From positions 1 to 64,000 of the IMG/VR virus record IMGVR_UViG_3300024354_000013: a DNA stretch of 64,000 nt. The stretch is one strand, 5' to 3'. The notes under the pieces are model-generated. The model saw only the letters and a list, made by a program, of their open reading frames with translations. It had not been told where the DNA came from and did not search any database. The position numbers and the translations under genes are program-made. Positions 23,130 through 30,724 of this stretch are shown one piece after another (position 1 is the first letter of the stretch; each line of letters opens with the position of its first letter). Origin of the DNA: a virus.

Positions 23130-23520
23130 ACTTTTTCAGTAGTTTTTGACGAGTATTGTTGATTATTTCATACTTATACATATCTTTTTCCACCTGATCA
23201 TGCTCTTCTAATGTCAAAAGTACGATGTTTTCCTCATCTAACATAGCTTGAGGATATTTTTCTTTTGGGAGAATGTGATGAAAGAATATTGTTAGAGGTT
23301 CTTTGCCTAACCACTTGCCACTGATTTCCGAATAGTGTGCTTTTTTTGACCAAATTTGTAAAAAAAACTCTTGTAACTCGGAGATTTGTCGAATTACCCT
23401 CTCAGATTTGTCCAGTTTTTTGTACAATTTACTGGACGTTTTTGGTAATGGTTTTCTAGGCTTGTGTCTAAAACAATGAGACCCTTCACATTTTGCTCCA
23501 CACGTGGGGCATATGTTCAT
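23119..23520 (-). CDS. HNH-like zinc-binding protein
   Basis: 133 residues. The N-terminus has CPTCGAKCEGSHCFRH, a zinc-knuckle pattern; the C-terminus has TIFFHHILPKEKYP then EENIVLLTLEEHDQVEKD, the His-His and Asn/His spacing of HNH or NinG-like nucleases. It may be a structure-specific recombination nuclease or homing-type HNH enzyme. Confidence 0.6.
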   Translation of the reverse strand: MNICPTCGAKCEGSHCFRHKPRKPLPKTSSKLYKKLDKSERVIRQISELQEFFLQIWSKKAHYSEISGKWLGKEPLTIFFHHILPKEKYPQAMLDEENIVLLTLEEHDQVEKDMYKYEIINNTRQKLLKKYEN

Positions 23521-23744
23521 TTTACACGGTTGTAGGTTTTAAACTTGCTCTTAGCATTGTACATGTCAATCAAGAAGTTGAGATTGTCTTTCCAATCTTT
23601 GTATGCTTTCTTTTTGCGCTTGTCCATCTTCTTACCCTCTTCAAACTGTTTTTCTATTTCTTCATGCAGTTCAGGAAGACTGAGGTATTGTTTATTGAAC
23701 AGCTTTAGTTCATCTTCTTCGATGTTGAGTATAAGCTTTGCCAT
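23517..23744 (-). CDS. Hypothetical charged helical protein
   Basis: 75 residues, rich in Lys and Glu, predicted largely helical. It overlaps the HNH-like gene by 4 bases and lies just after the dUTPase gene. Not recognised. Confidence 0.5.
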   Translation of the reverse strand: MAKLILNIEEDELKLFNKQYLSLPELHEEIEKQFEEGKKMDKRKKKAYKDWKDNLNFLIDMYNAKSKFKTYNRVK

Positions 23745-23748
23745 AGCA

Positions 23749-24198
23749 TTATTTTAAACCTGTTGATCCGAACCCACCAGTACCACGAGTTGTGTCAGAG
23801 AGTTCATCTGTTTCTATGAATTCAGCATCTTGAACCTCCTCAAAATAGATTTGAGCACATCTATCACCTATACCAAAAGGAAAGGGACCATCTGTCATCT
23901 CTCCTAAACACCTGAATACAGCTTTCCATTCTCCTCTATAATCAGCATCAATGATGCCTATAGAATTAGCCAGCACCCAGTTTGTTTTGGAAATTCCACT
24001 ACGGGGAACAACTACTCCTCTGTATCCTCTAGGGATTTCTGTGGCAAATCCCAGTCCTACGGTCATTTTGTTAGGACGTTCCACTTCTATGCTTGCTGCG
24101 TATACATCAAAGCAAGCAGCATCCAAGCTACCCTTTGTAGGTAGCTTGGCGTGCCCATTAAGTTTCTTATACTTGATCTTCAACTTCTTGCTTGGCAT
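23749..24198 (-). CDS. dut: dUTPase (trimeric)
   Basis: 149 residues with all five trimeric dUTPase motifs: AACFDVYA, PRSGIS, the uracil pocket GIIDADYRGEW, RCAQIYF and the P-loop-like C-terminal RGTGGFGSTG. It hydrolyses dUTP to dUMP, limiting uracil in phage DNA and feeding dTMP synthesis. It overlaps recA by 32 bases and shares the operon with ribonucleotide reductase. Confidence 0.95.
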   Translation of the reverse strand: MPSKKLKIKYKKLNGHAKLPTKGSLDAACFDVYAASIEVERPNKMTVGLGFATEIPRGYRGVVVPRSGISKTNWVLANSIGIIDADYRGEWKAVFRCLGEMTDGPFPFGIGDRCAQIYFEEVQDAEFIETDELSDTTRGTGGFGSTGLK

Positions 24199-25201
24199 TG
24201 TCTGTTTCCTTTATTTTGTTAAGAATTGCTGTTTTGATTTCCTCATAGAATTCAGCATTGTCTACAAGCATTGTCTTAAACTCATCCAGGTCATACTTAG
24301 TGTCATTGAATGTCATGGTTTTGCCATACTTTCTGCCTATTTCATATTCATTCATAAGCTCAAGCACCTCTCCCACTCTGTCAATTCCCTCACCATAAAC
24401 AATCTCAAATGTCGCCATTCTATATGGAGGAGTCATCTTGTTCTTAGTGGCTTTCACTTTTGTAAGATTACCATAAGTGACATCTCCTTCTTTTGCTAGA
24501 GATCTGCTCACCTCTACACGAACATCAGAATAAAACTTCAGCGCATGTCCTCCTTGTGTAGTGGTGGGATTACCAAACATCACACCAATCTTTTCTCTAT
24601 ACTGACTAATAACAATCACACAAACATTGTTGTTTGCTGCAGCAGTTTTGAGTTTTGGATAGGCATTGCTATTTAGTCTAGCCTTGTGACCAAGGGTGCT
24701 ATCACCCACATCACCATCTAATTGCTTCTTTGGAATCAAACTGCTGTCTGAATCTATAATCACTAGATCCACCTCTTTTGTGTTGATCATCTCCATAGCA
24801 ATGTTAAAACCCTCCTCACCGCAGCTTGGTTGAGCAATCAACATCTTGGTAGTGTCTACACCCAGGGCCTGGAAATAATTCTTATCAACAGCATGCTCGC
24901 CATCTATATAAAGAACAGTGCCTCCCTTTCTTTGACATTCTGCAGCAGCATGTCCACAAATGGTAGACTTACCTGTACCTTCCCATCCCATCAGTTCATA
25001 TAGTTTTCCCTTCACAAATCCTCCCACACCAAGTGTAATGTAATCAAAGCCAATGGATCCTGTACTAATTACATCATAATCACCATTTGTTTTGCTGTCA
25101 AGTGCAAGCACAGTGCCCACACCATACGTCTTGTTTAATTTGTCTAATGCTTCTTGAAATCTGCTTTTTGCTTCAGAACTTTCTTGTTTCGATTTTGCCA
25201 T
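24167..25201 (-). CDS. recA: RecA-family recombinase
   Basis: 344 residues with the Walker A GWEGTGKST at 72-80, DGEHAVDKNYFQALGVD, Walker B DLVIIDSDSSLIP, and the L2-side TTTQGGHALKFYSDVRVEV. It is shaped like bacterial RecA, not T4 UvsX, and would perform strand exchange and recombination-dependent replication. An N20-spaced promoter lies 22 bases upstream. The C-terminal tail is acidic, as in bacterial RecA. Confidence 0.93.
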   Translation of the reverse strand: MAKSKQESSEAKSRFQEALDKLNKTYGVGTVLALDSKTNGDYDVISTGSIGFDYITLGVGGFVKGKLYELMGWEGTGKSTICGHAAAECQRKGGTVLYIDGEHAVDKNYFQALGVDTTKMLIAQPSCGEEGFNIAMEMINTKEVDLVIIDSDSSLIPKKQLDGDVGDSTLGHKARLNSNAYPKLKTAAANNNVCVIVISQYREKIGVMFGNPTTTQGGHALKFYSDVRVEVSRSLAKEGDVTYGNLTKVKATKNKMTPPYRMATFEIVYGEGIDRVGEVLELMNEYEIGRKYGKTMTFNDTKYDLDEFKTMLVDNAEFYEEIKTAILNKIKETDNAKQEVEDQV

Positions 25202-25222
25202 AAATGTGTTGTTTATTGTCTA

Positions 25223-25254
25223 CAAATATACTATTTTTTGCTGGTATTTCCAAC
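25223..25254 (-). promoter_or_regulatory. Promoter of recA-dut operon
   Basis: On the minus strand GTTG (25254-25251), a 20-base spacer and TATATTTG (25230-25223). The -7 element is perfect and the -33 differs from TTTG by one base. It begins immediately after the terminator of the ribonucleotide reductase operon. Confidence 0.75.
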
Positions 25255-25263
25255 AGTTTTTTA

Positions 25264-25298
25264 CAAAAAAAAGCCCCAGTGTAGACACACCAGGGCGC
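25264..25298 (-). terminator. Terminator after the DUF5522-like gene
   Basis: Read leftward, GCCC...GTGT...ACAC...GGGC forms a hairpin followed by T8 (25272-25265). It separates the ribonucleotide reductase unit from recA. Confidence 0.85.
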
Positions 25299-25316
25299 TT
25301 ATTATTAACCGTAAAA

Positions 25317-25523
25317 CTAAGGTTTTTGATCCTTATCAATCTTTTTATTTCCTTTCTTATACTTGGGGTCAAAGGGGCAGTGTCTGCAAGATTTGCCACA
25401 GCAGAAACCTCGTTCAATATGAAATTTCTCTGTGAACACAACCTTGTCATTCTCAAGGTAGTAGTGTATACCAGCCCTAGGCGATTTCACAAGCACCTCC
25501 TGCACATGCTGCAATTTGACCAA
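25317..25523 (-). CDS. DUF5522-like Cys-rich small protein
   Basis: 68 residues with HYYLENDKVVFTEKFHIERGFCCGKSCRHCPFDPKYKKG. The CCGKSCRHCP cluster is the mark of a small protein family common in Bacteroidota genomes. It probably binds a metal. It starts within the last 47 bases of the reductase gene, so expression is likely coupled. Confidence 0.75.
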   Translation of the reverse strand: MVKLQHVQEVLVKSPRAGIHYYLENDKVVFTEKFHIERGFCCGKSCRHCPFDPKYKKGNKKIDKDQKP

Positions 25524-27327
25524 ATTCTACAGTGTCATCTAGTTCTGTCACCTTAGTGAGATCTACATTTTTAAGTGAGGACAGTCTAGTGTCATACTCT
25601 GTCCTCTCTATGTCCTCAAAGGGGGCTTGTTTGTAACTTCCTCCCCAGAAGGGTAGTACAGAGAGTCCATTGTAATATTCTTTGTTAGTCCACATCCATT
25701 CACCTACAACAGGCCATTCTTCTGGCTTGATAGAAATTGTAGCGCTCACATTGTGTGTATTCTCTCCTGTGTTATGTCCTGCCTTGATCCATTGTGTAGC
25801 AAACTTCTTAACACGCTCTAGTGTGTCTAGAGGGCTTTCAGTTCTAAATATAGATCCTTCTGGGGCTTTAACAGGAATTCTTACACACACTGTGTCATGA
25901 GGACGCAGTACATCATCTTCTACAAGTTCTGGATGATTTACCATCAAATAGGATGCAACATCCTCATTCTTGCCAAATCTCATTGTTCTCAAATAATATG
26001 GAGCATGCCATGCATGAATGCCACTAGCTGTACCTAACACAAGACTTGTTGTTCCTGAAGGCTTAATACATGTTACACGTGCTGCCTCATTGATTCCAAT
26101 CTTCTCACTAATAACAGCGTTGGTTAGTTTGGCTACATGTGCTGCTGCTTCCAAGCTATATTTCAAGATTTCTCCTGATCCAATACCTGTCATTCCTATA
26201 CCTAACAATGCATCCTTCTGAGTAGTTTTAGACCAAATAGGTCTGAGATAGTGGAAGTCTGTAAATCCAGCCTGCAGTGTTCCCAAGAAGGCTGCTGCTG
26301 TAACACGGTCATTCAGGTCTTCCTGATTAACCACATCACTTACGTTCACCTCACATAGGTTACAGAACTGGTATGGTCTAAGAGCAATCTCACAACATGG
26401 ATTGGTTCCCCAGTCTAAATTGTTGGTCCAATAGATTCCAGGCTCACCAGATCCAGAAGCTTCAATCCTCTTCCAGAGGGCATCAAATTCTTCTTTGCCT
26501 ACAGAACCTCTCAACAGTACAGCTGAGTTATTAGCTCTACCACGCTGTTCATTGGTTTCCCACCAGTTACCATATTTACATGTAATCATCTCCTCATCAT
26601 CATGACTGAATAGAGATATCATGGCTGATCTACGAATACCACCAGCTAGAACACTGTTAGCAATGTGACAGAGGATATCATGACATTCTAGAGGACTCAA
26701 TTGTTCTCCTTCCTGTTTCCTGTCTAAGACTGCCTGCACATGCGCCAGACATATCTTAAGAGGCTCAGGACCAGGAGCTTTACCACCAGCTGTCACTAGT
26801 CTAGCACCTTTCTTACGAATGGCTCTAAAGTCAAACTTAGGCATAAATCCTTCCTCTAGATAGGCTTTCATGAGCACCTTCACAGCGTCTGCCCAGCCCA
26901 TAATGCTATCCTCGATGAGATAGTTACGGAGTTTTCCAGGCTTTGTAATAGCTGGAAGCTTTGCAACGTGTTGTTTCTGAACACTATAGCCCACACCTGT
27001 ACCACCTAGAAGCAAAAACATAGTTTCGCTGAAGCTATGGATGCTATCTATAGGTAGGTAGCAACAGTTGTAAATACGAGAGTTGTTCACTTCAGCTGCT
27101 GGTCCAGCAAACTGTAGAGCTCTCATAGAGGGAAGCACCTTCTTTTTCCTTATAAATGTGGCTGTTTCTACAATTTGACTTTCTAGTTTGGGATATTTCT
27201 TGATCATCATTTGCTCATATCTATCCACAATCTCATCCCAGGTTTCTCTTCTTTTGAGCTCTGGAATATACTTTGCATACTTACTAAATACCGTGAGCTT
27301 GCTCAACGCGTCCAATCCTAAATCCAT
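25477..27327 (-). CDS. nrdJ: Class II (B12-dependent) ribonucleotide reductase
   Basis: 616 residues. FLLLGGTGVGYS, NPCCEIALRPYQFCNLCEVN (active-site Cys and Asn/Glu), and CIKPSGTTSLVLGTASGIHAWHAPYYLR match adenosylcobalamin-dependent reductases. The C-terminal CAGGACEIA supplies the redox Cys pair. No separate small subunit is visible. It reduces ribonucleotides to deoxyribonucleotides and would use host B12. It is shorter than the 740-residue Lactobacillus enzyme. No intein is seen. Confidence 0.9.
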   Translation of the reverse strand: MDLGLDALSKLTVFSKYAKYIPELKRRETWDEIVDRYEQMMIKKYPKLESQIVETATFIRKKKVLPSMRALQFAGPAAEVNNSRIYNCCYLPIDSIHSFSETMFLLLGGTGVGYSVQKQHVAKLPAITKPGKLRNYLIEDSIMGWADAVKVLMKAYLEEGFMPKFDFRAIRKKGARLVTAGGKAPGPEPLKICLAHVQAVLDRKQEGEQLSPLECHDILCHIANSVLAGGIRRSAMISLFSHDDEEMITCKYGNWWETNEQRGRANNSAVLLRGSVGKEEFDALWKRIEASGSGEPGIYWTNNLDWGTNPCCEIALRPYQFCNLCEVNVSDVVNQEDLNDRVTAAAFLGTLQAGFTDFHYLRPIWSKTTQKDALLGIGMTGIGSGEILKYSLEAAAHVAKLTNAVISEKIGINEAARVTCIKPSGTTSLVLGTASGIHAWHAPYYLRTMRFGKNEDVASYLMVNHPELVEDDVLRPHDTVCVRIPVKAPEGSIFRTESPLDTLERVKKFATQWIKAGHNTGENTHNVSATISIKPEEWPVVGEWMWTNKEYYNGLSVLPFWGGSYKQAPFEDIERTEYDTRLSSLKNVDLTKVTELDDTVEFGQIAACAGGACEIA

Positions 27328-27349
27328 AAAGTTTTGTAATTTTTAAGTG

Positions 27350-27384
27350 AAAAATAAGGGATGGCAAATTTAATTTACCATCCC
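27350..27384 (-). terminator. Hairpin terminator nested with a promoter
   Basis: GGGATGG (27358-27364) pairs with CCATCCC (27378-27384), extended by AAATT/AATTT, and a T-rich run follows in the leftward direction. The -7 element of the reductase promoter is inside the hairpin. Confidence 0.8.
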
Positions 27385-27396
27385 CTAAATTCCAAG
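27365..27396 (-). promoter_or_regulatory. Promoter of the ribonucleotide reductase gene
   Basis: Minus-strand CTTG (27396-27393), a 20-base spacer and TAAATTTG (27372-27365). The -7 element forms one side of the terminator stem, so the same bases end one transcript and start the next. Confidence 0.65.
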
Positions 27397-27410
27397 AGAA
27401 TTTGAAAATT

Positions 27411-27662
27411 CTAACTAACTAATTTCCTTATTTTCATTCCCAAATCTTCATCATTAATGCTGGTGCTAACCAATTTGGTTATCTCCTGATGTTGAGACAT
27501 GAGCTTCTCTAAATAGAGGGTGGCATCCATGAGCTCCTCTTGAAGGTGTTTAAGGTAGTTGTCTTTATTATTCTCTTGAAGAGTGGTACCATACTTGTTA
27601 TAACCTACGTTAGAACGTTCTGTATACTTATTCACCACCTGTTGAACTATCTTGTCCTTCAT
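27411..27662 (-). CDS. MazG-like nucleotide pyrophosphohydrolase
   Basis: 83 residues with GYNKYGTTL and YLKHLQEELMDATLYLEKL, the EExxDA helix pattern of small phage MazG-like proteins. These hydrolyse (d)NTPs or related alarmones. The protein is a single short helical domain. Confidence 0.65.
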   Translation of the reverse strand: MKDKIVQQVVNKYTERSNVGYNKYGTTLQENNKDNYLKHLQEELMDATLYLEKLMSQHQEITKLVSTSINDEDLGMKIRKLVS

Positions 27663-28029
27663 GTAATGTTATGTTTAACTTTTCATTCAATATTTGAAAG
27701 GAACGTTCAACAGCTTGTCTCTCAGCTTCCTTTCTAGAAGAATAGCTATCTACACTTTTCACATTGTTTACATCCCATGACCACCACCCATTGGTATGTA
27801 CAACATTGATTATCACACCGTTATCATCAAACACATCAAACAACACCCTAGCATTGACATCAATCAGATTTATCAAGTTATCATCAGGAAGCCCATGCTT
27901 GTACATAGTTTCTTTAAATTCAGCAGGCACCTCACTATTCTTGAAAGATTGAATCATCTTGTCTATGTACCATTCTCTTACAGCTTGTGCAGCATGTGGA
28001 TGGTTTTTTAATAATTCACTGGTTATCAT
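27628..28029 (-). CDS. Hypothetical protein of 133 residues
   Basis: No recognised motif. The ATG at 28029 forms an ATGA overlap with the preceding stop and is preferred to the ATG at 28041. It ends inside the MazG-like gene start region. Confidence 0.55.
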   Translation of the reverse strand: MITSELLKNHPHAAQAVREWYIDKMIQSFKNSEVPAEFKETMYKHGLPDDNLINLIDVNARVLFDVFDDNGVIINVVHTNGWWSWDVNNVKSVDSYSSRKEAERQAVERSFQILNEKLNITLHEGQDSSTGGE

Positions 28030-28229
28030 ATTGTTGCGCATTTAAGTTCATCAAATTTAAGTTGCCACCAGTCACGCTCAAAGCTGTGTTCAATAGGTTC
28101 ATCCCTACCATTTTTCTTAGCCTCCTGATATAGAACATCGTGCATATAGCTCACCATCTCAGCAAAATCTGTGGCTTTCTCTATACCAAACATATCAATC
28201 ATCTTGTTTAGTAATTCATGATTGTACAT
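28026..28229 (-). CDS. Hypothetical protein of 67 residues
   Basis: Helical, acidic, with MVSYMHDVLYQEAKK and ERDWWQLKFDEL. It is coupled to both neighbours by overlaps. Not recognised. Confidence 0.5.
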   Translation of the reverse strand: MYNHELLNKMIDMFGIEKATDFAEMVSYMHDVLYQEAKKNGRDEPIEHSFERDWWQLKFDELKCATI

Positions 28230-28773
28230 ACTCTTTAAGTTTTTGAATGTTTAAAATCTCGTTTTCTTCTTCAAACCCATGCCAAACCTCCTGATCATCA
28301 GAAAATTCCACACCAAGCTTTTCCTCCCAGAATTTGATAAGATCTTCTGTTCTATTGAACACGCGATACTGCAGAGATATTTCATCTCTATGCAAGCCGT
28401 TCTTCTTTATCTTAATCACCTTAGGAAAGAGAGCCTGGAATGCAGGAGAAGTTTTAGAATATTTTCCCCTTCTTACCAGATCAAAATCTTTGGAAAACTT
28501 GGCATCCAATTGATACACCACTACAACATATCCCTCCTCATAATCATAGTCATCAATCAGATCTTTGGTTCGTTCATATTCACTGTCTAGAAACTCTCTG
28601 AACTTATCTAGGTCTTTAGGCTGGAAGAGCAGATAGATGCAGTTGTCATACTGCACCTCTCTGCTACCATCCTTGACATAACCATTGATAAATCCATTTT
28701 CTCTCAAGGCATCCTTAGGAATCTTGAGAGTTGGCACCATAAAAATACTAGTTATTGTCCTTTTTATTTCCAT
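28216..28773 (-). CDS. Hypothetical protein of 185 residues
   Basis: A mixed alpha/beta protein with no catalytic motif I can place. It overlaps the PD-(D/E)XK nuclease gene by 10 bases at its start, so it could work with that nuclease in DNA processing. Confidence 0.55.
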   Translation of the reverse strand: MEIKRTITSIFMVPTLKIPKDALRENGFINGYVKDGSREVQYDNCIYLLFQPKDLDKFREFLDSEYERTKDLIDDYDYEEGYVVVVYQLDAKFSKDFDLVRRGKYSKTSPAFQALFPKVIKIKKNGLHRDEISLQYRVFNRTEDLIKFWEEKLGVEFSDDQEVWHGFEEENEILNIQKLKEYVQS

Positions 28774-29816
28774 CCCATAATGTTTACTAATCCATTGGCA
28801 ATACTGTTCTCTCTAGATATGTTCCATGTGTTGTTCTCCATGGCCCATTTTAAGTCTGCAATAAGTGAGCCAACACCCTTATATTCTCTATTCTTATAGG
28901 TGAAGCCATTATATGCATTTAAAAGATCCTCCATAGAAAGCGTATAGATGAGTGGATTGTAATAGTTGGTGCTGTCACATACAATGAACCTAATAGGATT
29001 GATTTCATAATCTCCCATATCATTCTCATTCTTGAAATGAACAGCTGCTTTCCAATACAAATAAGCCTGAATATATGCTCTGCGATAGAGATAGTATTCC
29101 TCCAGGAAGTTCTCTACAGACCATGTACACTTCAGATCATACACTTGGATGGTTTTCTCATCATGATCTATAATCATCTTATCCATCATGCTTTTGAACT
29201 GATGACCATCTATCTCATATCCCTCCACCTGCAGCTGATTGTGCACTGTATACCTACTACTACTTACCAGATTCACCACATCCTTGGTAACAGGATTGTT
29301 ACGTAGCTCTTCTACAATCTTCTCAGCGTTGCTTACATCTTCTGCAGTGACCACTGTTAGGTTCATGCTTCTCACCTTACGGATTTCATTATAGAAGATT
29401 TCTGCATCACTGCCTACAAATTTGCTGATTACAGCATCATATTTAATCTTAAACCCAGATTCTGTATATGCATCCTTAGATATGTCCTCAAAGCTCCTTG
29501 TCACGTTCCCATTATCATCTGTAGCTTCCTTGGTGAATCTATACAGCGCCTCTACAAACGCTAGCATGAGCCCTGTAGGAGCAGATGCACAAGATGACAT
29601 ATAAAACCTTCCATCAAACTCTTCTGGCTCTAATAAGAGCGTTTCTACAATCCTGCCAATAGTGGCAGCCTGGGTGTCCTTATCCTCAACCTCTTCACCC
29701 AGTATATACTTTCGGTAATACTTCTTTCTGTCCATGCTGAATTCCTTCAAGCTGGACGAGCTATCAAGCATGTTTGCACGATAGACTGCTTCTGTTTTTG
29801 CTGTTCCTGTTATCAT
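28764..29816 (-). CDS. PD-(D/E)XK nuclease (RecB/exonuclease-like)
   Basis: 350 residues. The nuclease core is MMDKMIIDHDEKTIQVYDLKC, giving D...DxK, followed by YRRAYIQAYLY, the QxxxY-type helix of RecB-family exonucleases. An N-terminal GRIVETLLLEPEEF matches phage exonuclease VIII-like proteins. Likely role is end resection for recombination together with RecA, or degradation of host DNA. Confidence 0.75.
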   Translation of the reverse strand: MITGTAKTEAVYRANMLDSSSSLKEFSMDRKKYYRKYILGEEVEDKDTQAATIGRIVETLLLEPEEFDGRFYMSSCASAPTGLMLAFVEALYRFTKEATDDNGNVTRSFEDISKDAYTESGFKIKYDAVISKFVGSDAEIFYNEIRKVRSMNLTVVTAEDVSNAEKIVEELRNNPVTKDVVNLVSSSRYTVHNQLQVEGYEIDGHQFKSMMDKMIIDHDEKTIQVYDLKCTWSVENFLEEYYLYRRAYIQAYLYWKAAVHFKNENDMGDYEINPIRFIVCDSTNYYNPLIYTLSMEDLLNAYNGFTYKNREYKGVGSLIADLKWAMENNTWNISRENSIANGLVNIMGWK

Positions 29817-30037
29817 ATTGCTGTTGGTTTTAACGGTTCACCTGCTGATGGATTTCCATATACACGCAGGTCATTTTGATCTACTGTTCTAAGTTCTCCT
29901 GTGTTGTAGAAGCGTACAATAAACTGGGGATTGGAATGGATGCTACCCACAATCATGAATAGCGCCACTCCATATCCTAAGTCTTTCACATCTACATCAA
30001 AGGGATTTAGAATTTCATGTACAGTTTGTACAATCAT
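29813..30037 (-). CDS. Hypothetical protein of 74 residues
   Basis: Beta-rich with no recognised motif. Overlaps the nuclease start and the upstream gene stop by 4 bases each, showing tight operon packing. Confidence 0.5.
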   Translation of the reverse strand: MIVQTVHEILNPFDVDVKDLGYGVALFMIVGSIHSNPQFIVRFYNTGELRTVDQNDLRVYGNPSAGEPLKPTAI

Positions 30038-30276
30038 TTCTTTGTCTGTTTAAATGCTTCAATAATAGAATTGTACATAGCTCTCACTTCACGAGGCACT
30101 CTTGCGAAGAACCATCTTACCTCTGGAGCATATTCATTGCCTCTAGGATCTACACCCTGAGGATCAATAAGCCAGAAATAATGACGCTCTCCCTTGGATT
30201 CTATGTATCCCTCATGCCACACCTCCACAAAGGAGGCTTCTTTGTTAATCACTATCTGATTTACTTCTTCTGACAT
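30034..30276 (-). CDS. Hypothetical protein of 80 residues
   Basis: Contains SFVEVWHEGYIESKGERHYFWLIDP and PEVRWFFARVPREVRAMY, with many aromatic residues and likely a small beta-sheet fold. Not recognised. Its start overlaps the HNH gene by 16 bases. Confidence 0.5.
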   Translation of the reverse strand: MSEEVNQIVINKEASFVEVWHEGYIESKGERHYFWLIDPQGVDPRGNEYAPEVRWFFARVPREVRAMYNSIIEAFKQTKK

Positions 30277-30665
30277 TCTTTTTCCAATTTAGTTTTGTGA
30301 TCATGACATTTCTCACATAACACCTGCAAATTGTCCTTCTCACAGAACAGACGCTCCACAAATCCTGGGAGGTCTTGTGCAGAATTAAGACTTCCTGCTG
30401 GGCGAATATGATCCACGTTAATCTTCTTTTCCTGGAACCACTTACCACAGCTAGCACACTCATACTCATACTTCTGTCTCTTATTAGGGCCTTTGTATGG
30501 TCTACGAGCTTCTAGCTTAGCCTGTAATATGGGTTTCCAAAATCTGCTCTTCTGCCTCAAAGCACTGCGAATAAAGGACCAAAAGGCGCTTTCAGTCATA
30601 GTGCCAGCATTCCTAGGTTTAGCCACCTTGGGCTTCCTGGATGCTCGTTTCTTCTTGATTATCAT
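30261..30665 (-). CDS. HNH endonuclease
   Basis: 134 residues. CASCGKWF and CEKCHDHKT form the zinc-binding pair; VDHIRPAGS and DNLQVLCEKCH give the HNH active site. The N-terminus is a basic DNA-binding arm. It may be a homing or packaging-linked HNH nuclease; free-standing location in the replication operon does not decide. A perfect promoter sits just upstream. Confidence 0.85.
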   Translation of the reverse strand: MIIKKKRASRKPKVAKPRNAGTMTESAFWSFIRSALRQKSRFWKPILQAKLEARRPYKGPNKRQKYEYECASCGKWFQEKKINVDHIRPAGSLNSAQDLPGFVERLFCEKDNLQVLCEKCHDHKTKLEKECQKK

Positions 30666-30678
30666 ATAGTTATAAAAT

Positions 30679-30717
30679 GGGGACGTAACAAATTTAAGAA
30701 AAAAATGTTACATCCCC
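30679..30717 (-). terminator. rIIB terminator hairpin containing the next promoter
   Basis: GGGGACGTAACA (30679-30690) and TGTTACATCCCC (30706-30717) pair over 12 positions with one G-T-type mismatch. In the leftward direction an ATTTTATAA run follows. The stem and loop hold the -7 element of the HNH promoter. Confidence 0.75.
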
Positions 30718-30720
30718 AAA
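30689..30720 (-). promoter_or_regulatory. Promoter of the HNH-nuclease operon
   Basis: Minus-strand TTTG (30720-30717), a 20-base spacer and TAAATTTG (30696-30689), a full consensus match. The inferred start near 30684 gives a short leader to the ATG at 30665. Confidence 0.8.
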
Positions 30721-30724
30721 TTTA

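Noticed and set aside
25477-27327. Intein or intron in the ribonucleotide reductase
   Set aside because: Motifs run in the normal order with normal spacing. There are no splice-junction residues or insert.
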